64,000 nt of DNA, taken from contig QPGA01000004.1 of the NCBI GenBank assembly GCA_003332265.1, positions 21,413-85,412 on the forward strand. The letters run 5' to 3'. Made by a program: the position numbers and the translations under genes. How positions within the stretch are numbered: the stretch's first letter is position 1; each line of letters opens with the position of its first letter. The notes under the pieces were generated by a model. The model saw only the letters and a program-made list of their open reading frames with translations. It was not told the DNA's origin and did not search any database. This stretch comes from Candidatus Accumulibacter meliphilus (GTDB taxonomy: Bacteria > Pseudomonadota > Gammaproteobacteria > Burkholderiales > Rhodocyclaceae). Below are positions 44,534 through 52,714 of the stretch, piece by piece.

Positions 44534-47026
44534 TCAGCGCTTCAGGATGGGGGAGACACACAACACCCGAAAGCCGAGAAGGCCGAAGCGGGCGTCGGGA
44601 GCGTCGCCGAGGCGGCAGGCGCAGCGCGCGGCGTGGCGATCGTCGTTCCACGAGCCGCCGCGCACCACGCGCCGGGCGTCACCACCCGCTGACACATCGC
44701 TCGGCGTGTCGAACTTGTTGAGACACCATTCCCAGGTATTGCCGGCAAGGTCCAGCACGCCCTGGGCGCTTGCCCCCTGCGGATAGAGGCCGACGGCAGT
44801 CGTCCGGCCCAATTCGCTCTCGAACGTGTTGGCCCGTTCTTCCTGCCACTCGCCCCAGGGAAACTCGTTGCGCGGGTCGCCGCCGGTCGCCGCCTGCTGC
44901 CACTCCCACTCCGTCGGCAGCCGGACGGCAAAGCCAAGCGCCGCAGAAAGCCACTCGCAGTAAGCCATCGCTTCTATCCAGGTGACGTTCACCGCCGGCT
45001 GGTTGTCGGCGCCGCGTTGCGGAACCGGCTGCCACTGATAAGTCTTGCGCACCCGTTCGTCGTAGCCGTCGGCGGCTTCGAGAAAGACGCGCCACTGGGC
45101 GACCGTCAGCGGATGACGGGCGATGTGGAAAGGCGCGACCTGGAAGCGCGGCCGACCGCGCCAGCGCTTCCACAGGCCAGTGGCCTCGATGTCCAGTTCG
45201 ACCTCGCCGCCCGGAATCGCGTGCCAGGCGATCTCCGGCAGGCCGTCGGCACCGACCCCGACGCCGGGGCGCGGGTCGCCGCCGGGGAGCAGCGCCAGAC
45301 GGTCGCCGATCTGCGCGCGCAAGGCCTGCGGGGTGGAGGCCTCGTCGAGCAGCGCGAGCATCTTCTCGGCGGCGAGCGGGCCGAGGAAATCGCGCTCGGC
45401 GTCGTTCAGCTCAAAGCGCGATCCGAGGCGCTGCAGCATCGGCGCGGTTTCGCGGATCACCCGCTCGTCGGGCCAGCGATAACTGTCGCCGTGCGCCTGC
45501 CAGTCCAGGGTGGCACGTCCGATTTCGCGTCGCCGGTGCAGGTCGGCGCGGTCTTCCTGCAGCCACTCCTGCAGGCGGGGCCAGTTGCGGATCAGTGCTT
45601 CGTGGGCGACCTCGACGGTCTCCGTTGCGCTGCCGGGGTCGCGGCCGGTGACCAGCAGGCGGGCGGTCGCCAGCTCGTCGATCAGCGCGCGCGCTACATC
45701 GTCGAAGTCGACTAGCGGCGCGCGCCGGCGGGTGTCCTCGCTGCCTTCGCCGAGCTGCACGAGCTGCAGGAAGATATCGCGGGCCATCGCCGCGCGGCCT
45801 GGATGCTCACTCTCCATGGCGTCGATGACACTGTCGGCACGTTGCACGATGGCGCCGCGGACGCCGCCGATGGCTTCGAAAGCGGCCTGGCACAGGGTGC
45901 CGTCCCGACTGCGGGCGTACAGTTGCGTCAGGCAGAATTCGAGCAGCGGCAGGTTGCCGGGTTCGTCGCCGATGTCGTCGAGAAGACGGCCGACGAGACC
46001 CGGTTCGAAGCGCAGGCCGGCCACCTGCGCGGGGCCGCTGATCGCCCGCTCGCGCTCGGCGCGGGTCATGCCGCCGAGGAAAACCGTCGCCTGCTGCAGC
46101 CGGTCGCGCAGCGGCCGGTGCTCGATGGCACGGCCGGTGAAGTCGGCGCGCAGCGTCAACACCACGCTCAGCGGCGCGTGCTGTGCCGCTTCGACGAGTC
46201 GGTCGGCGAACGCCGCGGCGTCGGTGGGCGTTGTCTGCGGGTAGGTGTACAGCTCTTCCCACTGGTCGACGACCAGCAGCACGCGGCTACTGCCGGGGTG
46301 GGCAGCGAGGGTGGCGTCGACCAGGTGCCGTAAGGCGACGCAGCTTCCGTCCTTGGCTGTCGTGGGCAGGGCGACGGCAAGCCGGGCGGCCAGTTTGCCC
46401 GTGGCGATCACCCGTTTGACGCGCTCGTCGGCGCTTGGCTCGCCTTCGATCAGTTCGAGCAGGCAGGCGGCGAGGCTGCGCCAGGGTTCGGGACCGGGCC
46501 GCAAGATGCCCACCGCCCAGCCGCCGCGAGCGCGCAGCACCGGGATCAGCCCGGCCTGCACCACCGACGACTTGCCGCTGCCCGAAGCGCCGACGACGGC
46601 AACAAAGGGCTGACGGTCGACGGCGGCGACGAGTTCGCTGGTGAACGCGTCGCGGCCGAAGAAGACCGGCTGGTCCTCTTCGCGGAAAGCGCGCAGGTCA
46701 CGGTAGGGGCAGTCGGCGTCGGGCGGGCGCTCGCCGAGCGCGTCGAGCGCGCGAAGAAGGGCGCAGAAATCGGCCTGTTTCTCGTCGCCGGCATAGCGCC
46801 GCACGACCTCCAGCAGCAGCGACAAGGAATGCCGCGAGCCGACGAAGCCGCGTTCGAGCAGATTACGGACGCAGCGCAGGGTGAACTCTCGCGTCGCACC
46901 GCTCTGGTCTATCGAATCGTAAATGTCGCGATGTTGGTCGTGAAAGGCGAGGCTCAGCCAGGTATCACGGCGGCCTGCGTCCATCAGAGGTCGCAACAGT
47001 TCGCTTGCTTGCTGGAGGATGTCCAT
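44534..47026 (-). CDS. Adaptor-nSTAND1-FGE conflict protein, putative DGR target
   Basis: An 830-residue paralogue of the TIR-NACHT gene. Residues 1-97 are the same adaptor (MDILQQASELLRPLMDAG). There is no TIR; instead the nSTAND1 signature YRDLRAFREEDQPVFFGR (~108-125) leads to P-loop GASGSGKS (146-153) and Walker B VLLVVDQWEEL (~241-251). The FGE/lectin domain occupies ~580-825 (HPLTVAQWRVFLEA, VRLPTEWEWQQAATGG, GNTWEWCLNKF, RGGSW) and the C-terminus is CVSPILKR. Without a catalytic effector of its own, it may signal by adaptor-adaptor contacts to partners such as the TIR protein (inference from shared adaptor domains in NTP-dependent conflict systems). The two genes are not overlapping (280 bp apart). 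Confidence 0.85.
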   Translation of the reverse strand: MDILQQASELLRPLMDAGRRDTWLSLAFHDQHRDIYDSIDQSGATREFTLRCVRNLLERGFVGSRHSLSLLLEVVRRYAGDEKQADFCALLRALDALGERPPDADCPYRDLRAFREEDQPVFFGRDAFTSELVAAVDRQPFVAVVGASGSGKSSVVQAGLIPVLRARGGWAVGILRPGPEPWRSLAACLLELIEGEPSADERVKRVIATGKLAARLAVALPTTAKDGSCVALRHLVDATLAAHPGSSRVLLVVDQWEELYTYPQTTPTDAAAFADRLVEAAQHAPLSVVLTLRADFTGRAIEHRPLRDRLQQATVFLGGMTRAERERAISGPAQVAGLRFEPGLVGRLLDDIGDEPGNLPLLEFCLTQLYARSRDGTLCQAAFEAIGGVRGAIVQRADSVIDAMESEHPGRAAMARDIFLQLVQLGEGSEDTRRRAPLVDFDDVARALIDELATARLLVTGRDPGSATETVEVAHEALIRNWPRLQEWLQEDRADLHRRREIGRATLDWQAHGDSYRWPDERVIRETAPMLQRLGSRFELNDAERDFLGPLAAEKMLALLDEASTPQALRAQIGDRLALLPGGDPRPGVGVGADGLPEIAWHAIPGGEVELDIEATGLWKRWRGRPRFQVAPFHIARHPLTVAQWRVFLEAADGYDERVRKTYQWQPVPQRGADNQPAVNVTWIEAMAYCEWLSAALGFAVRLPTEWEWQQAATGGDPRNEFPWGEWQEERANTFESELGRTTAVGLYPQGASAQGVLDLAGNTWEWCLNKFDTPSDVSAGGDARRVVRGGSWNDDRHAARCACRLGDAPDARFGLLGFRVLCVSPILKR
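44564..44674 (-). other. Candidate DGR variable region (VR2)
   Basis: The 111-bp partner of VR1, in the nSTAND-FGE gene. The codons between the fixed framework are mainly NNC (AAC, GAC, TGC, CTC, GGC, TTC). Immediately downstream come the conserved SPILKR end and the shared 3' tail (CCGCAGCTCT box, then the double hairpin). Confidence 0.6.
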
Positions 47027-47090
47027 GGCTGACGATGGGAGAGAGGGAAGAGCGGGCGTCTACTTGTTGTTTGGCGTGCTGCGGAGCTTC

Positions 47091-47112
47091 GATCTTAGCC
47101 GAAAACCCTTTC
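47091..47112 (-). promoter_or_regulatory. Conserved upstream motif of the nSTAND-FGE gene
   Basis: GGGTTTTCGGCTAAGATC on the gene's strand, 65 bases before the ATG, matching the motif upstream of the TIR-NACHT gene in sequence and distance. It is probably the core of a shared promoter or operator. Confidence 0.45.
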
Positions 47113-47259
47113 AGGCAGGTGGTCGCCGGTGGCGACCGCGCCTGGCGGCGCATTGTCTGCCATCGTTACCGTGGCCGCCATAGGGGCTCGCTGTGCGAGA
47201 ATATAGGTCGAAGCGCATTCGCACGAGCAACGATCTCCAGCCTGGAAGCCATCGACCCC

Positions 47260-48380
47260 ATGCCTGCCGACTCGCCACCGCCCGCCGCCGCCGCGACCTA
47301 CGACTCGGGCTACAAGCTGCTCTTTTCGCACGCCCAGGTCGTCGAAGACCTGTTGCGCGGTTTCGTCGCCGAGGACTGGGTCGCCGAGCTGGACTTCGCG
47401 ACGCTCGAAAAAGTCGCTGCCAGCTACGTCAGCGACGATCTGCGCGAGCGTGAGGATGACATCGTCTGGCGCCTGCGCGCCACCGTGGCGACTGGCTCTA
47501 TGTGTACCTGCTGCTCGAGTTCCAGAGCAGCGTCGATCCGTGGATGGCCTTGCGCATCATGGTCTATACCGGATTGCTGTATCAGGATCTGATCAAGAGC
47601 GGCGAAATCGGCAGCCAGCGGAAGCTGCCGGCGGTTTTTCCGCTCGTTCTCTACAACGGGCGCCGTCGCTGGACCGCTGCGCGCGAAGTCAGCGAACTGA
47701 TCGAGCCCTTGCCGGCCAGCCTGAAGCCTTATCACCCGGCGCAACGCTATTTCCTGCTGGAGGAGGCGGCGCTCGGCGACGCCGAGCTGACCGACACGGA
47801 GAACACCGTCGCCGGTATCATTCGTCTCGAAGCTAGCCGCGCGCCGGCGGACGTGCGGCGAGCGGTGTCGCTGCTGCAGAAGCGTTTGCAGGGGCCGCAA
47901 TACGCGAGTCTGCGCCGCGCTTTCGTCGTCTGGATCAACCGCATCGTGCTGCGCCGGCTGATGCCCGGGCAGGAAATACCCGAAGTCAAGGAATTACAGG
48001 AGATCGATACCATGCTCGCAGAAACCGTCGACGAATGGACCAAACAGTGGAAAGAGGATGGCCTGCGTGAGGGGCGGCAGCAGGGCCTGCAGGAAGGTCG
48101 CCAGGAAGGTCGCCAGGAGGGTCGCCAGGAGGGTCGCCAGGAGGGTCGCCAGGAGGGTCGCCAGGAAGGTCGCCAGGAAGGTCGCCAGGAAGGTCGCCAG
48201 GAGGGCATGCAACAGGGCGAGGCAGCCCTGCTGCAAAAGCAACTCGCGCGCCGTTTTGGGGCGCTGCCGGCTTGGGTCGCGGAACGTCTGGCGCAGGCCA
48301 GTCCTGCTCAGCTCGATAGGTGGGGTTTAGAAGTGCTTGATGCGGCCAATCTTGACGATGTTTTTGCAGACGGTGCTTGA
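47260..48380 (+). pseudogene. Rpn-family recombination-promoting nuclease/transposase-like gene, frameshifted
   Basis: A PD-(D/E)XK nuclease of the Rpn/YhgA-like family, in two frames. Frame one (ATG 47260) gives SGYKLLFSHAQVVEDLLRGF and ends after REREDDIVWRLR. The next frame continues GDWLYVYLLLEFQSSVDPWM, VYTGLLYQDLI, LPAVFPLVLYNGRRRWTAA and onward to 48380. The join is at about 47475-47482 and is explained by one missing base. The catalytic region lies across the break (D...EFQS), so no intact enzyme is made unless the frame slips. The C-terminus has nine EGRQ units (48093-48200) and an AWVAERLAQASPAQLDRW helix typical of the family. A sequencing error at the break cannot be excluded. Confidence 0.8.
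48093..48200 (+). repeat. Nine tandem 12-bp repeats encoding EGRQ
   Basis: Units GA(A/G)GGTCGCCAG repeat nine times in frame inside the Rpn-like gene. The only variation is the third base of the Glu codon. Such EGRQ arrays are common in Rpn C-termini and form a long charged helix. Confidence 0.95.
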
Positions 48381-48504
48381 GCGGCCGAGAAGGCGATCGA
48401 CTCCACGGTTGGTGCGTTATCGACGGCATCGTCCTCAACGACAACGTCAACCACCTCGATGCCCTTCGTCGCGAGATGGGGATGGTCTTCCCGCGCTTTC
48501 CGTC

Positions 48505-49416
48505 CTATTGCGCTCGCCGGGCAAGCGCTTGCCTGCCGGCTGCGGCCAGCGGCGCGATCTGGACGGCGACGATGCACACCAGGATCAGCGCACAGCCGGC
48601 GATGCCGTTGGCGTGCAGCCGATCACCCATGAGCAGGAAGCCGAACAGGGCGGCGAAGACGGTTTCGGCGGAGAGGATGATCGCCGCGTCGGCGGGCTGC
48701 GCATAGCCTTGCGCGACCACCTGCGTGGTGTAGCCGATGCCCACCGACACCAGGCCGGCGTAGGCAATCGGCAGAGCAGCCTGCACGACTCCGCTCACGG
48801 TGATGCTTTCGCTGAGCACGGCGCAAAGCAGGCTGATGACACCGCAGACCAGGAATTGCCCGCTGGCGATCAGGAACGGTGCGTGCAGGCGCTCGGCGAT
48901 GCGTCCGAGAAAAATCACATGCAAGGCCCAGAAGATGCTGCTGGCCATCACCCACAGGTCGCCGACGACGGGCTCGAAGTCCTGCGCGCCGGAGAGCAGC
49001 CAGGTGCCGATCAGGCAACCGATCGACGTCGGCCACACCGACCAGTGCGCGGGTGTGCGCAGCAGCAGCCAGCCGAGCAGCGGTACCAGCGGCACGTAAA
49101 GCGCGGTGAGAAAGCCGGCGTTGGTGATCGTGGTGCTGATGATGCCGATCTGCTGAAAGACGGCGCCAAGCATCAGCAGCACGCCCAGGGCGCTGATGCC
49201 GAGGGCATCGGTGGGCAGCGGCTGCGCCTGGCGTAGCGACAGCTGGCGCCACTCGCGCCAGGCGAGCGGGGCGATGACGGCGGTACCGAGCAGGAAGCGG
49301 ATGCCGGTGAAGGTCAGCGGCCCGACGCCGGCCATGCCTTCGGCCTGGGCGACGAAAGCCGAACCCCAGATCAGGGCGACGGCGAGCAGCAGCAGATTGG
49401 CCTGGGCGCGAGTCAA
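48505..49416 (-). CDS. DMT-superfamily (EamA) transporter
   Basis: A 303-residue inner-membrane transporter with ten helices in two EamA repeats: LLLLAVALIWGSAFVAQAEGM opens the first, and the second begins VGDLWVMASSIFWALHVIFLGR. Closing motifs are PADAAIILSAETVFAALFGFLLMGD and LILVCIVAVQIA. The frame is open further upstream, but that part has no family similarity, so the TTG at 49416 (after GGAAAC) is taken as the start. That gives the usual EamA length. The substrate is unknown. It is monocistronic and runs opposite to the Rpn-like gene. Confidence 0.85.
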   Translation of the reverse strand: MTRAQANLLLLAVALIWGSAFVAQAEGMAGVGPLTFTGIRFLLGTAVIAPLAWREWRQLSLRQAQPLPTDALGISALGVLLMLGAVFQQIGIISTTITNAGFLTALYVPLVPLLGWLLLRTPAHWSVWPTSIGCLIGTWLLSGAQDFEPVVGDLWVMASSIFWALHVIFLGRIAERLHAPFLIASGQFLVCGVISLLCAVLSESITVSGVVQAALPIAYAGLVSVGIGYTTQVVAQGYAQPADAAIILSAETVFAALFGFLLMGDRLHANGIAGCALILVCIVAVQIAPLAAAGRQALARRAQ

Positions 49417-49558
49417 GGTGAAGGTTTCCGGGAAAAGCCGGCAAGTGTAGCCGAATTGGCAGTCTTCGCCGCACTCGTGAAGTGCCTGGCGGACTCGCCA
49501 GATCGGCGCCAGGTGGTCGGGGCCGCCCTTGGCAGACGCCGGCGCGGCGCTTACACGC

Positions 49559-50038
49559 TTACAGTCCGAGCGTGGTCGCGCTGATCGGGTCGCCACCTTC
49601 GCCGAGGATCTCGTCGAAGCGCTTCCGGTAGGGCTTGCACTCCTGGACATCGTCGGTAATCAGCCGGGATCGGGCGTGGTCGCGGTGGAAGCGCACCAGC
49701 GCGTGTTTGTCATCGACGATCAGCAGGGAGTCCTTTCGCGCTTCGAGCTGTGGTGGCGCGTGGATGATCTGCAGGGTCGGCGAATAGACGCGTAACAGCT
49801 TCATCAATTGCGGGCTGTATTGCCGGACGAACTCGGTCTTCTGAACGACGATCGTCAGTTGACTGCCTTGCTGCCGGGAGCTCAGCAGACGATTCAGGGC
49901 GGCAATTCTGGCCGGGTTTTCAAGTTTGAGGGGTGACAGGTCTTCGTCGAAGATCAGCAAGCTCTTTGGCGACAGGTCCAGGATCTCCTGTAGCGCGCTG
50001 TCGTGTTCGGTCCAGGTGGTGAGCAGGCGACTGGTCAT
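49559..50038 (-). CDS. Conserved hypothetical protein
   Basis: A 159-residue soluble protein. Features: LLIFDEDLSPLKLENPARIAALNRLL near the N-terminus, then LTIVVQKTEFVRQYSPQLMKLLR, a stretch with paired histidines (IIHAPP), then SLLIVDDKHALVRFHRDHARSRLI and a C-terminal KRFDEILGEG helix. The alternating strands and helices, with RFH and DH residues in the second half, recall one half of a phospholipase D-like fold without its HKD motif. I cannot assign a function. It lies upstream of the transporter on the same strand, separated by a gap of about 140 bases. Confidence 0.65.
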   Translation of the reverse strand: MTSRLLTTWTEHDSALQEILDLSPKSLLIFDEDLSPLKLENPARIAALNRLLSSRQQGSQLTIVVQKTEFVRQYSPQLMKLLRVYSPTLQIIHAPPQLEARKDSLLIVDDKHALVRFHRDHARSRLITDDVQECKPYRKRFDEILGEGGDPISATTLGL

Positions 50039-50319
50039 CAGCAGTACTCCACGTGCCTTGGGCGATTTCTGTCAAATGGCAAGCCATCTTTCAGGTCATT
50101 CGCCGGCGAAGATAGCAGGCTTGCCGCCACCCAGGCAAGCCATTGCCGATTGTCCTCGGCGGCGCGGGGCCGTGATCGCCGACTTTGCTTAGCTTGCTGA
50201 CCTGGTGCATCGGGTGAGGGAATCCAGCGGGCTGCAAGCGAGTGGCTCTCCTTGTCGTGGTCTTCCGATAAGTCATTGCCGTTGCGGTAGAATCGCCCGT
50301 TATTTTGCGGATAGAGAGC

Positions 50320-51627
50320 ATGCCCACCGGAACCATTGACTCGCTGGACCACGAGGGGCGCGGGCTGATCGTGGTCGACGGCACGACGGTTTTCATCGAA
50401 GGCGCCTTGCCGGGCGAGCGCGTCGAATACGCCGTTCATCGCCGCAAACCGACTTACGAACAGGCGCGGACGCTGCGTGTTCTCGATCCGTCGGCGGATC
50501 GTGTGACGCCGCGCTGCCCGCATTTCGGCGTCTGTGGCGGCTGCAGCATGCAACATCTCGATGCCAGTGCGCAGGTGGCGGCGAAGCAGCGCTTGCTCGA
50601 AGACCATTTGCGCCATCTTGGCGAGATCAGTGCCGAGCAGCTGTACGCGCCGATTCATGGTCCGGCATGGGCTTACCGCTATCGCGCGCGGCTGTCGGTT
50701 CGCTTCGTGGCCAAGAAAGGCGGCGTGCTGGTCGGCTTTCGCGAGCGGCGAGGCAGTTACGTCGCCGATATGCAGCAGTGCGAGGTACTGCCGCCACATC
50801 TGTCGGCGATGTTGTTGCCGCTGCGCGAGTTGATCGGAGCGCTCTCGATCCGCGATCGCCTGCCGCAGATCGAAGTCGCCGTTGGTGAGCGGGTCACGGC
50901 TCTCGTGCTGCGCGTTCTGGAAGCGCCGAGTGCGGATGACGAGGGTCGGCTGCGCGACTTTGCCGACCGCTACGGGGTCGTCTTCTATCTGCAGCCGAAG
51001 GGGCCGGCAACGGCCTACCGCTTCCATCCGCAGGAGGGGCCGCCGCTTTCCTATCTGCTGCCCGACTTCGGTGTCGAGCATTTCTTCTCGCCGACCGAGT
51101 TCACGCAGGTCAATCCGGCGATCAATCGCGTGCTCGTGCGGCGAGCAGTGAGTCTCCTGGAACCGCGGCCCGGCGAGCGGATTGGCGACATGTTCTGCGG
51201 GCTGGGGAACTTCTCGCTGGCCATCGCCCGTTCGGGCGCGCAGGTTCTCGGCGTCGAGGGCAGCCCTGAACTCGTCGTCCGGGCGGCCGAGAATGCGGCG
51301 GCGAACGGACTCGATGGACGCGTTGAGTATCGTGTTGCCAACCTCTTCGCGGCGACTGCCGAGAGCGTTGCCGCCTTTGGCCGGCTCGACAAGCTGCTCA
51401 TCGATCCGCCGCGCGATGGGGCGCTGGAGCTGGTCAAGTCACTGGCCGCTGACGGCCCACGGCGCATCGTCTACATTTCGTGCAGTCCGCCGAGCCTGGC
51501 GCGCGACGCGGCGATTCTGGTCCGCGAGAAGGGCTACCGCTTGCGTGGCGCGGGCGTGGTGAACATGTTTCCCAACACTTCGCACGTCGAGTCGATCGCC
51601 CTTTTCGAGCGTCCGCCAGGGAGATAG
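50320..51627 (+). CDS. rlmD: 23S rRNA (uracil-1939-C5)-methyltransferase RlmD
   Basis: A 435-residue SAM-dependent rRNA methyltransferase that methylates U1939 of 23S rRNA. It has an N-terminal TRAM domain (about residues 1-55, [22 protein letters not shown]), then iron-sulfur ligands Cys66, Cys72 and Cys75 ([15 protein letters not shown]) and a fourth at QQCEV. The SAM site is [15 protein letters not shown], the DPPR motif is [14 protein letters not shown], and the nucleophile Cys is in [15 protein letters not shown] 50320 follows AGAGAG; a TTG at 50305 has no advantage. The gene is monocistronic with a short AT-rich upstream region. Confidence 0.96.
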   Translation: MPTGTIDSLDHEGRGLIVVDGTTVFIEGALPGERVEYAVHRRKPTYEQARTLRVLDPSADRVTPRCPHFGVCGGCSMQHLDASAQVAAKQRLLEDHLRHLGEISAEQLYAPIHGPAWAYRYRARLSVRFVAKKGGVLVGFRERRGSYVADMQQCEVLPPHLSAMLLPLRELIGALSIRDRLPQIEVAVGERVTALVLRVLEAPSADDEGRLRDFADRYGVVFYLQPKGPATAYRFHPQEGPPLSYLLPDFGVEHFFSPTEFTQVNPAINRVLVRRAVSLLEPRPGERIGDMFCGLGNFSLAIARSGAQVLGVEGSPELVVRAAENAAANGLDGRVEYRVANLFAATAESVAAFGRLDKLLIDPPRDGALELVKSLAADGPRRIVYISCSPPSLARDAAILVREKGYRLRGAGVVNMFPNTSHVESIALFERPPGR

Positions 51628-51714
51628 CGGCAAGAATCGCCCGGCGGCACCCGGCGCGGCATGGCTATCGTCTATCGTCGTCAGTCGTCATGCCGGCAAC
51701 TGTGCGCGCCTGGT

Positions 51715-52677
51715 TTAGGGCACTGCCGTCCAGCTGGAGTCGGGATTGAAACGGCTCATCGTGCTGGCCGCAGGCGCGCTGTCATCGCCGAGGTCCTTCT
51801 GGTAGACCACGCCATTGTGGTTGACGAGGAAAGTCATCACCCCTGACACTCCGTACTTGGCGGGGTAGGCGACAACGGCGAAACCGCCGATCATCTTGTC
51901 AGCAACGAGGTAGTTGTAGGCGCCGTCCGGGGAGTTCTCGCCCTCGGCGGTCAGCATGCGGTAGAGATAGCCGTGAAAGGGCTTTGGCTCATAACGCTTG
52001 GCTTTCGACTGCTTGACGGCATAGCCTTCGTCCGTGGCTTCGGCGATCAGTGGCCCCAGGGGACTCTCCGGCTGCCCTTCCTGCACCGGCCAGAAAAGGC
52101 CATCTCGCTTGCCTTTGGTCGACACGAAACGGCGTGCGTAGTCGTTGAATCCGTTACCGTCGAGATCGTCGGCGGCGTAGTCGCGCTGCGCATCGACGAT
52201 CGCCAGCAAGGTCTGGATGGTGTCAAGTTCGTTGCGGCCGATGCGCCGGCTGGTGATCTCCTCTCGTCCGGCAGCGGCGTCGAAAACCCAGCCGTCTTCC
52301 CTGTGTACCAACGGTGCCGGGAAGGACCAGTCGTCGTCGCCGACGACCAGCTCCGCATGGCCATCCGCCTGTTTGCTGATGCCGTGCTTCTCATCGTATG
52401 CGGCCAGGAATTTCTGCCAGTCCGCGCGGTCGGCGACGCTGTCGCCGCTGAAAAGCCAGCTTCCCGAGTCCGGGCCGACGACCGCCAGCAGTGCTTTCGC
52501 ATCCTGCGCGCGGACCGCTGCCGCGAGCGCCATGGCGGCATCGTCAGGCGTTGCAAAAGCACTGATGACTTTTTTCTGCGCCGGCGCAGACTGGCTGGCT
52601 GGCGCGGCGAAAGTCGGGGGGGCTGTCGCGATCAACAGGGCGGCAGCGAGCGTCTTGAGCGTGTGCTTGAGTTTCAT
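51715..52677 (-). CDS. Secreted DUF2950 family protein
   Basis: A 320-residue protein with an N-terminal signal peptide (KLKHTLKTLAAALLIATAPPTFA) and the DUF2950 body: FATPDDAAMALAAAVRAQDAKALLAVVG, DDWSFPAPLVHREDGWVFDAAAGREEI, RRIGRNELDTIQTLLAIVDAQRDYA and the closing GVMTFLVNHNGVVYQKDLG. It is periplasmic and of unknown biochemistry. The ATG at 52677 is preferred to the upstream frame, which is a low-complexity valine run. It follows the DUF3300 gene (37-bp gap), a pairing common in proteobacteria. Confidence 0.9.
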   Translation of the reverse strand: MKLKHTLKTLAAALLIATAPPTFAAPASQSAPAQKKVISAFATPDDAAMALAAAVRAQDAKALLAVVGPDSGSWLFSGDSVADRADWQKFLAAYDEKHGISKQADGHAELVVGDDDWSFPAPLVHREDGWVFDAAAGREEITSRRIGRNELDTIQTLLAIVDAQRDYAADDLDGNGFNDYARRFVSTKGKRDGLFWPVQEGQPESPLGPLIAEATDEGYAVKQSKAKRYEPKPFHGYLYRMLTAEGENSPDGAYNYLVADKMIGGFAVVAYPAKYGVSGVMTFLVNHNGVVYQKDLGDDSAPAASTMSRFNPDSSWTAVP

Positions 52678-52714
52678 CGTCTTGTTCTCCGTGGGGGTGG
52701 GGGGGCAGGGCTGC

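Noticed and set aside
48093-48200. CRISPR-like array
   Set aside because: The 12-bp units are contiguous without spacers and encode EGRQ in frame.
39500-48400. DGR reverse transcriptase or template repeat within the window
   Set aside because: No frame here contains the YxDD-type reverse transcriptase motifs, and no AAC-rich copy of the variable segments was seen; the DGR machinery, if any, lies elsewhere.
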